Below, piece after piece: positions 27,663 to 38,989 of a DNA stretch of 64,000 bases. The DNA is from Guyparkeria sp. WRN-7 (lineage in GTDB: Bacteria > Pseudomonadota > Gammaproteobacteria > Halothiobacillales > Halothiobacillaceae), in contig NZ_LRFH01000002.1 in the NCBI RefSeq assembly GCF_001641825.1, forward strand, positions 124,001 to 188,000. The letters run 5' to 3'. The notes under the pieces are model-generated. The model was given only the letters and a program-made list of their open reading frames with translations. It did no database searches and was not told where the DNA came from. The number at the start of each line of letters is the position of its first letter. Position 1 is the first letter of the stretch. Made by a program: the position numbers and the translations under genes.

Positions 27663-29117
27663 GTGTCGCTGTCTGTGTTGTTCGCGACCAGTGAAGCCTA
27701 TCCCCTGATGAAGACCGGGGGACTCGCCGATGTCTCCGGCGCCTTGCCGGCGGCTCTCACCGAGCTTGGCGTCACCGTCCGTCTCGTCATGCCGCGCTAC
27801 GGCGATCTGGCATTGCGCGAGGACCAGACCACCGAGCACATCGCCCACATCGACGTGCTCGGCCAGCCGGTCGATATCCTCCAGACCGTGATGCCCGACA
27901 GTGGCGTCCCCGTCTACCTGGTAGACCACCCCACGTTCTCCGCCCGGCAGGGCAACCCCTACATGGGCCCGGACGGCAACTCCTGGCACGACAATCCGGA
28001 TCGCTTCGCCCTGTTCGCGCGCGCCGCCGTCGCGCTCGCCACGGGTGACGTCGATCCGTCCTGGCAACCCGACGTGGTGCATGCCAACGACTGGCAGACC
28101 GGCCTGATCCCGGCCCTGCTCCACGAGGCCGACAAGCCGCAGACGGTCTTCACCCTGCACAACCTCGCCTACCAGGGCGTGTTCGACCGCTCGACATTCG
28201 AACGCCTCGGCCTGCCCTGGAGCCTGTGGCGTCCAGACGGCCTGGAATACTGGGGCAACATGTCGTTCATCAAGGGCGGCATCGTCTTTGCCGACCGCAT
28301 CACCACGGTGAGCCCGAACTACGCCCGCGAGATCCAGACTCACGAGTTCGGTTACGGCCTCGATGGCCTGCTGCGCCATCGACGCGATTCGCTGGTCGGC
28401 ATTCTCAACGGCATCGGCTCGGACTGGGACCCGGAAGAGGACGCCGCGCTGGTGACCAACTATTCGCGGACAAACCTCGCCGGCAAGGCGGAAAACAAGG
28501 CAGCCCTTCAGAAAGAGCTCGGCCTGCCGATACGTGACGATGTGCCCCTCATCGTGCACGTCGGCCGACTGGTCGAGCAGAAAGGCATCGACCTGGTCAT
28601 CCAGGCCCTGTCCATGCTCGGCCAGCGGGACGTCCAGTTCGCCTGCCTTGGCAGCGGCGAGGCCCGATTCGAGCAGGCACTGCGCGCCCGCGCCGAGGCC
28701 GACCCCGAACGCATTGCGGTCCGGATCGGTTATGACGAGGGCCTGGCCCACCGCATGGAGGGAGGGGGTGATGCGTTCATCATGCCGAGCCGGTTCGAAC
28801 CCTGCGGTCTGAACCAGCTCTACAGCCTCAAGTACGGCACCGTGCCGATCGTCCACCAGGTGGGCGGTCTGGCCGATACCGTCACCCCGGTCACGCCGGC
28901 CACACTGCGCGACGGGACCGCGACGGGCGTCGTGATGAACCATCTGGACATGAACGCTATCCTCTGGTCCATAGACGAGTTCAGTGCCCTGTTCCGGCGC
29001 CCCGACGACCTCGAGCAGGTCCGGAAACAGGCCATGGGGCAACACTATGACTGGGGCGCGAGCGCTCGGTCCTATCTCGACCTCTACCGCGCGATCACGA
29101 AAGCCGAACCGCAATGA
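27663..29117 (+). CDS. glgA: Glycogen synthase (GT5, ADP-glucose dependent)
   Basis: Extends alpha-1,4-glucan from ADP-glucose. The 484 residues begin with the GT5 signature EAYPLMKTGGLADVSGALP (residues 10-28; the KTGGL Lys binds ADP-glucose). The C-terminal half has HVGRLVEQKGIDLVI and MPSRFEPCGLNQLYSLKYGT (Glu of the GT-B active site). The start codon is GTG at 27663, fixed by family similarity; GGAG lies upstream. Its stop overlaps the next gene by four bases (ATGA), coupling it to the DUF1631 protein. Confidence 0.97.
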   Translation: MSLSVLFATSEAYPLMKTGGLADVSGALPAALTELGVTVRLVMPRYGDLALREDQTTEHIAHIDVLGQPVDILQTVMPDSGVPVYLVDHPTFSARQGNPYMGPDGNSWHDNPDRFALFARAAVALATGDVDPSWQPDVVHANDWQTGLIPALLHEADKPQTVFTLHNLAYQGVFDRSTFERLGLPWSLWRPDGLEYWGNMSFIKGGIVFADRITTVSPNYAREIQTHEFGYGLDGLLRHRRDSLVGILNGIGSDWDPEEDAALVTNYSRTNLAGKAENKAALQKELGLPIRDDVPLIVHVGRLVEQKGIDLVIQALSMLGQRDVQFACLGSGEARFEQALRARAEADPERIAVRIGYDEGLAHRMEGGGDAFIMPSRFEPCGLNQLYSLKYGTVPIVHQVGGLADTVTPVTPATLRDGTATGVVMNHLDMNAILWSIDEFSALFRRPDDLEQVRKQAMGQHYDWGASARSYLDLYRAITKAEPQ

Positions 29118-31402
29118 TGAATCGATTCCAGACCAGTCCCGCCCAGGTCCGCGACGAACTGGCTCGCCTGATGGGAGCGGCGCTGCACGAGGGTGTCCGC
29201 CGCCTGTTTGCCCAGGTCGAGCGTCAGCTGTTCGACCTGGCCTCCAGCGAACGCGACGATGCCCGCCGGGCCGAGGCGTTTGAGGCCATCGCCGAGGCGC
29301 GGGCCGAACAGGACGGCTTCTTCCGCGGGCTGTCAGACAAGCTGCTCGGCAGCGGCGCGGCCACCGACCCGGTCGAGTGGCACGAGTTGATCGGAGATCG
29401 CTCGCGGGCGCTGTTGTTCGAGGACGCCCTCGCTGATGCCAAGCAACGCTGCGGTACCGAGCATGCCCAGTTCGAGGCCCGTATCGGCCAGCTGCACAGT
29501 GACGACCCGGAAGCCGTGCCGGCCGACCTCTACACGATGGAATCGATCAGCCAGGCCTTCCTCGCCCAGACCCGAGACCTTCCGGACGCACTTCGGCACC
29601 GACTCATCGCCCACTGGGCCGACCAGGTACTCAACCGACTGGCGCCGATCTACTCGGTGCTCAACGACTACCTCATCCAGGTAGGCGTGCTCCCCGGCAT
29701 CAAGCGCCTGCGCAACCCGCTGGATGAAGTCGACCCGGCACTGCAGATCACTCCTCCGCCGGACACGACCACGGAGGAACCTCGGCACGACGGCCCGAAC
29801 CCGGAAGCACTCGCCGACCGCCTGGTACCGCTGGTCCGGGCCACCATCGCCGGCGACGACCAGTACCTGTTCCGCTTCGAACGCGATCAGGACTGGCGGG
29901 CCGAGGCCTTTGCCGAATTCATCATGGATCGGATCGAGCCCACCCTGCCGTTGGGCAACTGGCCGACACGCAGCCGGGATCTGATCCGTCTGGTCGGCAT
30001 GACGTTCAGTGACGTGCTCAACGACGAGTTGATCGACCCGCGCCATCGTCGCCAGATTGCCGCACTGCAGCTCGCCGTGCTGCTGCTCGCGGCGCGCGAC
30101 CGACACTTCCTCGCCGATGCGGACCACCCGGCACGTCGCATCATCAACCTGATGGCGCTGATCGGTTCCGACCCGGACCTCAAGCCCGACGTCCAGGCCA
30201 CTGCCGACATGCTGGTGCCGATCCAGGAGGCAATCGTCGATGCGCCGGAACGTCTCGAGGTACTGGCCGACCAGATGCGCGACATCTCGCGGGGCAAGCC
30301 GGTCGAACCAGAGGCCCAGCGCCCCAGCCCGGCACGCGACCGTCTGGCGCTGATCGAGCAGCGCTGCCGGGTCCGGGTGGACAAGATTCTCGCCGGCCAC
30401 GTCGCTGACATGCCGCTGCGCGAGCCTGCCCGTGATGTCCTAGCGAAAGTCTTCCAGCCGTTCATGGTGCGCACGATGATCAACCAAGGGCGCCAGAGCG
30501 CGCCCTGGGCGGGGATCATCACGCTCCTTCAGGACACGCTCACCCTGCAGATCGACCCGACCATCGAGCGCGCGGACGTCGACGACTACCGACGTCACGC
30601 GACCCAACTCTTCAACGAGACGGCCGGCGACGGTCTGCTCACCGAGGAGCAGCAGGCACTCGACGGCTTCATCGAATATCTCGACGAACAGGCCCGGCAA
30701 ATGCCGGAGATGTCGATCCCCAAACGGCCGGTGACGCAGGAGACCGAACAGGCGGCACCCGCCTCCTCCCCGTCGGCCGAGCCGGAATATGTCATGCCGG
30801 CGGGCCACGAGCTCGGCATGGAGACTCCAGACCCGGCGGACTTGAAGGAACGGGCGGCCGCCCCGGCGACTGCCGAATCCGCCCCGGCTCCCGAGCCGGA
30901 CTCGGCGAGCGACCCAACCCCCGACACAGGTGAGTCGATCGACATTCCGTCACCGATCGATCTCGCGTCGGTCGAACCGAACCCGCCCAGCGAGGTGGAC
31001 GAACCGGCCAACGCGACCGAGGCGGCTACAGCGACCGAGCGGACCGAGCCGACGCCGGCGGAAGAATCCGCCTCCGGCATCCCCCGTGACGGCCTGTTCC
31101 TCGCCTCGCTGGACTTCGTGCAGGCGTTCTTCGACCAGCAGGTTCTCAGCGAGGAGTGGTTCGAGGTCTATACCGGCCCGGGTCGGGCCCTGCGACGCCT
31201 CAAGATCCGCAATCTCGATAGCGAAAACGGCGTGATCAACTTCGCCAACCGTACTGGCCAGGCCAAGCTCACGCTTCCGGTCGCTCAGGTCATCGATGAC
31301 CTGCTCGAGGAACGCACGCGACTGGTATTCGACAACCCGCGCTTCGTTCGCGCCACCGAGCAGTTGCGCACCCAGCTGGAGGAGGCTCGCGATGAGCGCT
31401 GA
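29114..31402 (+). CDS. DUF1631 family protein
   Basis: A 762-residue cytoplasmic protein of the DUF1631 type, a long helical family in gammaproteobacteria with no assigned biochemical function. The N-terminal part includes a segment near residues 165-195 (HWADQVLNRLAPIYSVLNDY, then LIQVGVLPGI) that recalls the family. Residues about 540-655 form a low-complexity Pro/Ala/Glu/Thr-rich linker. A distinct folded C-terminal part (about 660-755, beta-rich then helical) ends the protein. It overlaps glgA by four bases and the PilZ gene by 11, so the three are translated as a unit. Family assignment is from pattern recognition only. Confidence 0.65.
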   Translation: MMNRFQTSPAQVRDELARLMGAALHEGVRRLFAQVERQLFDLASSERDDARRAEAFEAIAEARAEQDGFFRGLSDKLLGSGAATDPVEWHELIGDRSRALLFEDALADAKQRCGTEHAQFEARIGQLHSDDPEAVPADLYTMESISQAFLAQTRDLPDALRHRLIAHWADQVLNRLAPIYSVLNDYLIQVGVLPGIKRLRNPLDEVDPALQITPPPDTTTEEPRHDGPNPEALADRLVPLVRATIAGDDQYLFRFERDQDWRAEAFAEFIMDRIEPTLPLGNWPTRSRDLIRLVGMTFSDVLNDELIDPRHRRQIAALQLAVLLLAARDRHFLADADHPARRIINLMALIGSDPDLKPDVQATADMLVPIQEAIVDAPERLEVLADQMRDISRGKPVEPEAQRPSPARDRLALIEQRCRVRVDKILAGHVADMPLREPARDVLAKVFQPFMVRTMINQGRQSAPWAGIITLLQDTLTLQIDPTIERADVDDYRRHATQLFNETAGDGLLTEEQQALDGFIEYLDEQARQMPEMSIPKRPVTQETEQAAPASSPSAEPEYVMPAGHELGMETPDPADLKERAAAPATAESAPAPEPDSASDPTPDTGESIDIPSPIDLASVEPNPPSEVDEPANATEAATATERTEPTPAEESASGIPRDGLFLASLDFVQAFFDQQVLSEEWFEVYTGPGRALRRLKIRNLDSENGVINFANRTGQAKLTLPVAQVIDDLLEERTRLVFDNPRFVRATEQLRTQLEEARDER

Positions 31403-31787
31403 ACACGCGACAACCCCGACCGGTGACGAGCGCATCCAGGACCGCCGCGACTTCCTGCGACTGGAGAAGTCGGGCCAGGGCCTGCTGCGCCTGCAAGGCG
31501 AAGCCACCCCCGTCGGGAGTGGCAAGATCATCGACATCAGCGCCAACGGCCTGAACCTTTGCTGCGAGGCGGACTGGGCCGAACGGGTCGAATCCGGCGC
31601 CCCGGTCGAAGTCGTCGCCCGGCTCGATGATGCCAGCGAGCCCTTCTACCTCGTCGGTGAGGTCATCTGGGTACGCAATCTCGACCGGGGCCAGTGCCAG
31701 ATCGGCATCGAACTGCCGATGATCGACGACAGCGGGAACCAGGCGCAACACGACAACCGCGACTGGCGGGCCCTGTTCCTCGCCTGA
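31392..31787 (+). CDS. PilZ-domain protein, probable c-di-GMP receptor
   Basis: A 131-residue single-domain protein with both PilZ c-di-GMP-binding motifs: the Arg motif in QDRRDFLRLE (R19 and R23, RxxxR) and DISANG (residues 48-53, DxSxxG). The beta-barrel is complete (EVIWVRNLDRGQCQIGIEL). The ATG lies inside the end of the DUF1631 gene (11-base overlap) after GGAGG. Binding of c-di-GMP is expected from the intact motifs. The link to glycogen genes suggests, but does not prove, that the second messenger affects storage metabolism or the DUF1631 partner. Confidence 0.88.
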   Translation: MSAEHATTPTGDERIQDRRDFLRLEKSGQGLLRLQGEATPVGSGKIIDISANGLNLCCEADWAERVESGAPVEVVARLDDASEPFYLVGEVIWVRNLDRGQCQIGIELPMIDDSGNQAQHDNRDWRALFLA

Positions 31788-31977
31788 CTTCCCGGTCTGA
31801 CGAACCGGCCTGCCCCCGCAGGACCGAAGACCCTTCGCCCGCTTCTGGCGCCGCGCAATTCGTGCCGGCGCCGCCGGCGCCCTGATGTACAATTCCCGCC
31901 GTCCCGACCGACGGCAGGGCTCCGACCATCGGCTGCCCCGCTCCTAACCGAATCCACGCGAACCGTCCGATCGACCT

Positions 31978-34900
31978 ATGCGAATCATTACCGGCAACGC
32001 CGCCCGATCCCCCTTCCGACTCGCCAAGCTCACCGAGCGCCTGCGCGACCTGCACCCCGGGATCGAGGCGGTCCATGCCCGATTCGTTCACCTTCTCGAC
32101 CACGATCCGGCGGCATCGCTGGACGAGGGTCGGCTCGAGGAGCTGCTGGACTACGGCGAACCGGCGGAAGCCTGGTCGGACGACTGGCCGCGAATCATCG
32201 TCGCGCCGCGCGCCGGGACCATCTCGCCGTGGTCGAGCAAGGCAACCGACATCGCCCGCATCTGCGGCCTCGAGGGCGTCAATCGCATCGAGCGCGGCAT
32301 CGAGTTTGCCGTATCCGGTGACGGGCTCAACGCCAACGATTTCGCTTGGCGCGACGACCTGCTCGAGATCCTGCACGACCGCATGACCGAGTCGGTCTAC
32401 CGGGACACCACGTCGCTGGAATCCCTGTTCACCCACGCCGAGCCGGCGCCGCTCGGGCGGATCGCGCTCGGTGACGATGCCCGCGCGGCGATCGCCTCCG
32501 CCAACGCCGAGATGGGGCTCGCACTGAGCGAGGACGAGATCGGCTACCTCGCCGAGCAGTACGACCGCCTGGGCCGGGACCCGAGCGACGTCGAACTGAT
32601 GATGTTCGCCCAGGCGAACTCCGAGCACTGCCGCCACAAGATCTTCAATGCGGACTGGACCATCGACGGTGAAGACCACGACCTGTCGCTGTTCGCCATG
32701 ATCCGCAACACCCACCGCCGCCATCCCGAGGGCACGCTGAGTGCCTACAAGGACAACGCGGCGGTAATCCAGGGTCAGGACGGCACCCGCTTTGCCGTCA
32801 ACCCCGAGACCGGCCACTACGAGAGCGTCGACGAACGCATCGACTTTTTGGCCAAGGTCGAGACCCACAACCACCCCACCGCGATCTCGCCGGACCCGGG
32901 GGCGGCTACCGGCGCCGGCGGCGAGATCCGCGACGAAGGTGCGACCGGTCGCGGCGGCAAGCCTAAGGCGGGCCTCTCCGGCTTCTCGGTCTCCAACCTG
33001 CGCATCCCCGAGCTGCCGCAACCCTGGGAGGCCGACACGGCCGACCTCGGCCGGCCGGACCGCATCGTCAGCCCGCTGGAGATCATGCTCGAGGGCCCGA
33101 TCGGTGCCGCCTCGTTCAACAACGAATTCGGCCGCCCCGCCCTGGGCGGCTACTTCCGCACCCTTGAACTGAACACGGGCGAGGCAGACGCCGAAGGCCG
33201 ACGCACCGCCTGGGGCTACCACAAGCCGATCATGATCGCCGGCGGCGTTGGCGTGATCCGCCCCAACCTGATCGAGAAGGAGCCGATCGCCCCCGGCCAC
33301 CTGCTGATCGTGCTCGGCGGCCCGGCCATGCAGATCGGCCTGGGCGGCGGCGCGGCCTCCTCGCAGGATTCGGGCAGCGGCAGCGCCGAGCTCGACTTCG
33401 CCTCGGTCCAGCGTGCCAACCCCGAGATGGAGCGCCGCGTGCAGGAGGTCATCGACCGCTGCATCTCGCTCGGCGAGACCAACCCGATCGTCTCCATCCA
33501 CGACGTCGGCGCCGGCGGCCTGTCCAACGCCCTGCCCGAACTGATCAACGATGCCGGCATGGGCGGCAAGTTCGACCTGCGAGAGATCCCCAACGACGAG
33601 CCGGGCATGTCGCCGCTGGCCATCTGGTGCAACGAGTCGCAGGAACGCTACGTGCTCGCCATCCAGCCGGGCGATCTCGAGCGCTTTGCCGCCCTGTGCG
33701 ACCGCGAACGCGCGCCGTTCGCCGTGGTCGGCACCGCCACCGCCGAGCAACACCTCAATGTCGCGGACCCGCACTTCGGCAACGATCCGGTCGACCTGCC
33801 GATGCAGACCCTGTTCGGCCACCCGCCGAAGATGTATCGCGACGTCGCCCGGCGTCCGCATGCCCCGGTCGAGTTCCAGGCTGATGGCGTCGCCATCAAT
33901 GACGCGCTCGACCGCGTGCTGGCCCTGCCCGGCGTCGGCGACAAGAGCTTCCTGATCACCATCGGCGACCGCTCGGTCGGCGGCCTGGTGGCTCGCGACC
34001 AGATGGTCGGGCCGGCCCAGGTGCCGGTGGCCGACAGCGCGGTCACCTCGACCGACTTCTACCACCACCACGGCGAGGCCATGGCGATGGGCGAGCGCGC
34101 CCCGGTGGCCCTGCTGGACGCCCCGGCCTCTGCCCGGCTGGCGATCGCCGAGGTGGTCACCAACCTCGCCGGCACGGCCATCGACGGCACGGACATGATC
34201 AAGCTGTCGGCCAACTGGATGGCCGCCTGCGGCCACGACGGCGAGGATGCGCGCCTGTTCGACACCGTGCGCACCGTCGGCATGGAATTCTGCCCGGCAC
34301 TCGGTATCAGCATCCCGGTGGGCAAGGACTCGCTGTCGATGAAGACCCGCTGGCAGGACGGCGACACCGAGAAGAGCGTCACCTCCCCGGTCTCCCTGGT
34401 GGTCACCGGTTTCGCGCCGGTCAGTGACGTCCGCCGCACCCTGACCCCCGAGCTGGTCTCGGATACCGACAACCGCCTGTTCCTGATCGACCTCGGTCAG
34501 GGTCAGAACCGGCTGGGCGGCTCGGCGCTCGCCCAGGTCTACAACGCCACCGGCGTGACCACGCCCGACGTCGCTCCCGCCCCGCTCAAGGCCTTCTTCG
34601 ACGTGGTCCAGGAGCTCAACCGCCTCGAGATGCTCACCGCCTACCACGACCGCAGCGACGGCGGGGCGATCACCACCCTGCTGGAGATGGCCTTCGCCGG
34701 CCGCTGTGGCCTCGACCTGGAAATCGACGCCCTGGGCGGCGACCCGCTGGCGGGGCTGTTCGCCGAGGAAGTCGGCGCGGTCTTCCAGGTACGGGCGGCG
34801 GATGCCGACTTCGTCCGCGAGCAGTTCGAAGCCGCCGGCCTGGGCGATGCCCTGATCGACGTCGGCCGGGCCACCGCCTCACGCGACGTGCGTGTGGACT

Positions 34901-35904
34901 GGCGCGGCAAGACCCTGATCGAGCGCTCGCTCGCCGAACTCAAGGGCATCTGGTCGGCCACCTCGTTCCACATGTCCGCGCTACGTGACAACCCGGCCAC
35001 CGCCGAGCAGGCCTACCGGGCCGCAACCGACTTCGACGACCCGCAGCTGGCCGGCAGCCGGGCGAGCTTCGACGTCAGCAAGTCGGTCGCCGCGCCGATG
35101 ATCGCCACCGGCAAGCGCCCGCGCATCGCCGTCCTGCGCGAACAGGGGGTCAACGGCGAGGTCGAGATGGCCGCCGCCTTCACCGCCGCCGGCTTCGAGG
35201 CCGTCGACGTGCACATGGCCGACCTGATCGGCGGGCAGCACGACCTGACCGACATGAAAGGCCTGGTCGCCTGCGGCGGCTTCTCCTTCGGCGACGTCCT
35301 CGGTGCCGGCTCCGGCTGGGCGCATGCGATCCGCTACAACGCGCGGGCCAGCGATGCCATGCAGGCGTTCTTCGAGCGCGACGACACCTTTGGCCTGGGC
35401 GTGTGCAACGGCTGCCAGATGTTCTCCCAGCTGTCCGACCTGATCCCGGGTGCGTCGCACTGGCCACGCTTCCTGCGCAACCGCTCCGAGCAATTCGAGG
35501 CGCGCCTGTCACTGGTCGAGATCCCGCAGTCGCCGTCGGTCCTGCTCGCCGGCATGGCCGGCAGCCGTCTGCCGATCACGGTGGCTCACGGCGAGGGCCG
35601 CGTCGCCTATCGCCGCCCCGAGGATGCCGACGAGGCGTTCACCGCCCTGCGCTACGTCGACGGTCACGGCATCGCCACCGAGCAGTATCCGGCCAACCCC
35701 AACGGCTCGGCCGGCGGCGAGACCGGCTTCACCACCGAGGACGGCCGCTTCACCATCATGATGCCGCACCCGGAGCGCGTCTGGCGGGCAAGCCAGTTCT
35801 CGTGGAAACCGGCGCGCTGGTCGGACGAGCAGAGCGACTCGACCACCGACCGGGGCCCGTGGCTGCGCCTGTTCGAGAACGCCCGGGTCTGGGTCGACAG
35901 CTGA
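31978..35904 (+). CDS. purL: Phosphoribosylformylglycinamidine synthase (PurL, fused large form)
   Basis: Fourth step of purine synthesis, FGAR plus glutamine to FGAM. At 1308 residues this is the proteobacterial fusion of PurS-like, synthetase and glutaminase parts (E. coli 1295). The synthetase part shows AQANSEHCRHKIFNADW, KVETHNHPTAISPDPGAATG and IHDVGAGGLSNALPEL. The glutaminase part carries the nucleophile Cys1143 in GVCNGCQMFSQ and the His/Glu region MPHPERVWR near the C terminus. TACAAT at 31888-31893 may be its -10 but lacks a -35. The EamA gene follows after 13 bases. Confidence 0.98.
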   Translation: MRIITGNAARSPFRLAKLTERLRDLHPGIEAVHARFVHLLDHDPAASLDEGRLEELLDYGEPAEAWSDDWPRIIVAPRAGTISPWSSKATDIARICGLEGVNRIERGIEFAVSGDGLNANDFAWRDDLLEILHDRMTESVYRDTTSLESLFTHAEPAPLGRIALGDDARAAIASANAEMGLALSEDEIGYLAEQYDRLGRDPSDVELMMFAQANSEHCRHKIFNADWTIDGEDHDLSLFAMIRNTHRRHPEGTLSAYKDNAAVIQGQDGTRFAVNPETGHYESVDERIDFLAKVETHNHPTAISPDPGAATGAGGEIRDEGATGRGGKPKAGLSGFSVSNLRIPELPQPWEADTADLGRPDRIVSPLEIMLEGPIGAASFNNEFGRPALGGYFRTLELNTGEADAEGRRTAWGYHKPIMIAGGVGVIRPNLIEKEPIAPGHLLIVLGGPAMQIGLGGGAASSQDSGSGSAELDFASVQRANPEMERRVQEVIDRCISLGETNPIVSIHDVGAGGLSNALPELINDAGMGGKFDLREIPNDEPGMSPLAIWCNESQERYVLAIQPGDLERFAALCDRERAPFAVVGTATAEQHLNVADPHFGNDPVDLPMQTLFGHPPKMYRDVARRPHAPVEFQADGVAINDALDRVLALPGVGDKSFLITIGDRSVGGLVARDQMVGPAQVPVADSAVTSTDFYHHHGEAMAMGERAPVALLDAPASARLAIAEVVTNLAGTAIDGTDMIKLSANWMAACGHDGEDARLFDTVRTVGMEFCPALGISIPVGKDSLSMKTRWQDGDTEKSVTSPVSLVVTGFAPVSDVRRTLTPELVSDTDNRLFLIDLGQGQNRLGGSALAQVYNATGVTTPDVAPAPLKAFFDVVQELNRLEMLTAYHDRSDGGAITTLLEMAFAGRCGLDLEIDALGGDPLAGLFAEEVGAVFQVRAADADFVREQFEAAGLGDALIDVGRATASRDVRVDWRGKTLIERSLAELKGIWSATSFHMSALRDNPATAEQAYRAATDFDDPQLAGSRASFDVSKSVAAPMIATGKRPRIAVLREQGVNGEVEMAAAFTAAGFEAVDVHMADLIGGQHDLTDMKGLVACGGFSFGDVLGAGSGWAHAIRYNARASDAMQAFFERDDTFGLGVCNGCQMFSQLSDLIPGASHWPRFLRNRSEQFEARLSLVEIPQSPSVLLAGMAGSRLPITVAHGEGRVAYRRPEDADEAFTALRYVDGHGIATEQYPANPNGSAGGETGFTTEDGRFTIMMPHPERVWRASQFSWKPARWSDEQSDSTTDRGPWLRLFENARVWVDS

Positions 35905-35917
35905 GGTGTCGACCGGG

Positions 35918-36813
35918 ATGACCGTGGGCGAGCGCATCCCGCCCAGTCTCATCCTGATGGCAGGCTCGACCCTGTGGGGCCTGACCTGGATCTGGCTCAA
36001 GCACGCCCACGCGCTCGGCATCGGTCCGATCCTGCTGTCGGTCGTCGCCTTCGCGGTTCAGTGGCTGCTGGTGGCCCCCTTCGCCTGGCGGTCCATGAAG
36101 GATCCCTCGCGACCACCGATCACCCGGTTGAACTGGCCGTGGCTCGCCCTGCTCGCCTTCGCCTCGGGCGTCGCTGGCGTGGGCTTCACCATGGCGATGG
36201 TCTACGGCGATGTCGTCCGCTCGATGATGCTGTTCTTCCTCATCCCCGCCTGGGGAGTGCTCTTCGGTCGGCTGTTCCTCAAGGAACCACTCACACCCCC
36301 GCGGATGCTCGCCGTGGTCAGCGCACTGGTCGGCGCCTTCCTGATCCTCGGGCCGGACTTCGGTGACGGCCTGCGCCCGGCCGACCTGTTCGCGCTTGTC
36401 GCCGGCTTCAGCCTGGCCGGCGCCAATACCCTGTTCCGCTTCCTCGCCGACCAGCCCATTCCGATCAAGCTGTCGCTGATGCAGGCCTCGACCGTGCTGC
36501 TCGGCCTCGTCGCCTGGGCGCTGTCGAGCGAGTACGGCATCATGCCGACCCTCGAGGCGCTGGGCAGCAGCGCGCTTTACGGGGCGACCATGCTGCTCGC
36601 CGCCATCCTGGCCACACAGTACGCGGTCGAGCGATTGCCCGCCTCGCGCAGCGCGATCCTGATGACCCTGGAACTGCTGGTGGCCGTCGCCTCGGCGGCC
36701 TGGCTGGGCGATCGCTTCCATGGCGCCAACGTCTGGAGCGGTGGCGCACTGATCCTGGTCGCTGCACTGCTCGAGGCAACCTCGGCCCGTCACCATCACC
36801 CTCCGGTCGCGCC

Positions 36814-36826
<13 letters not shown>
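35918..36826 (+). CDS. EamA/DMT family transporter
   Basis: A 302-residue inner-membrane protein with ten predicted helices and the duplicated EamA pattern: the first half begins LILMAGSTLWGLTWIWLKHA and the second is around FALVAGFSLAGANTLFRFLA. Members export amino acids, nucleosides or other metabolites; no substrate can be assigned. The ATG at 35918 has GAGGTG nine bases upstream, better than a GTG at 35906 in the same frame. It follows purL by 13 bases and overlaps rep by 13, so it may belong to one transcript. Confidence 0.88.
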
Positions 36827-38844
<2,018 letters not shown>

Positions 38845-38989
38845 AAGGCACTCAGATAAACAGCATTAATCCGGGATTACCCCGAGAAGCCCAGTTTGCG
38901 AATAGTTTGCTAAGCTCGCAGACGCTCCACGCCCCGCCACCCGGCGTCGGCAGCCGGTTTTCGCCAGCGACAAGGATCGACCGATACCG

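Noticed and set aside
31864-31893. purL promoter
   Set aside because: TACAAT at 31888 is a fair -10 but no -35-like hexamer lies 15-19 bases upstream; left out of the feature list.
31978-34647. Very long antisense open frames over purL, RND and nrdA genes
   Set aside because: High-GC codon bias in the third position keeps opposite frames open; translations are low-complexity with no domains.
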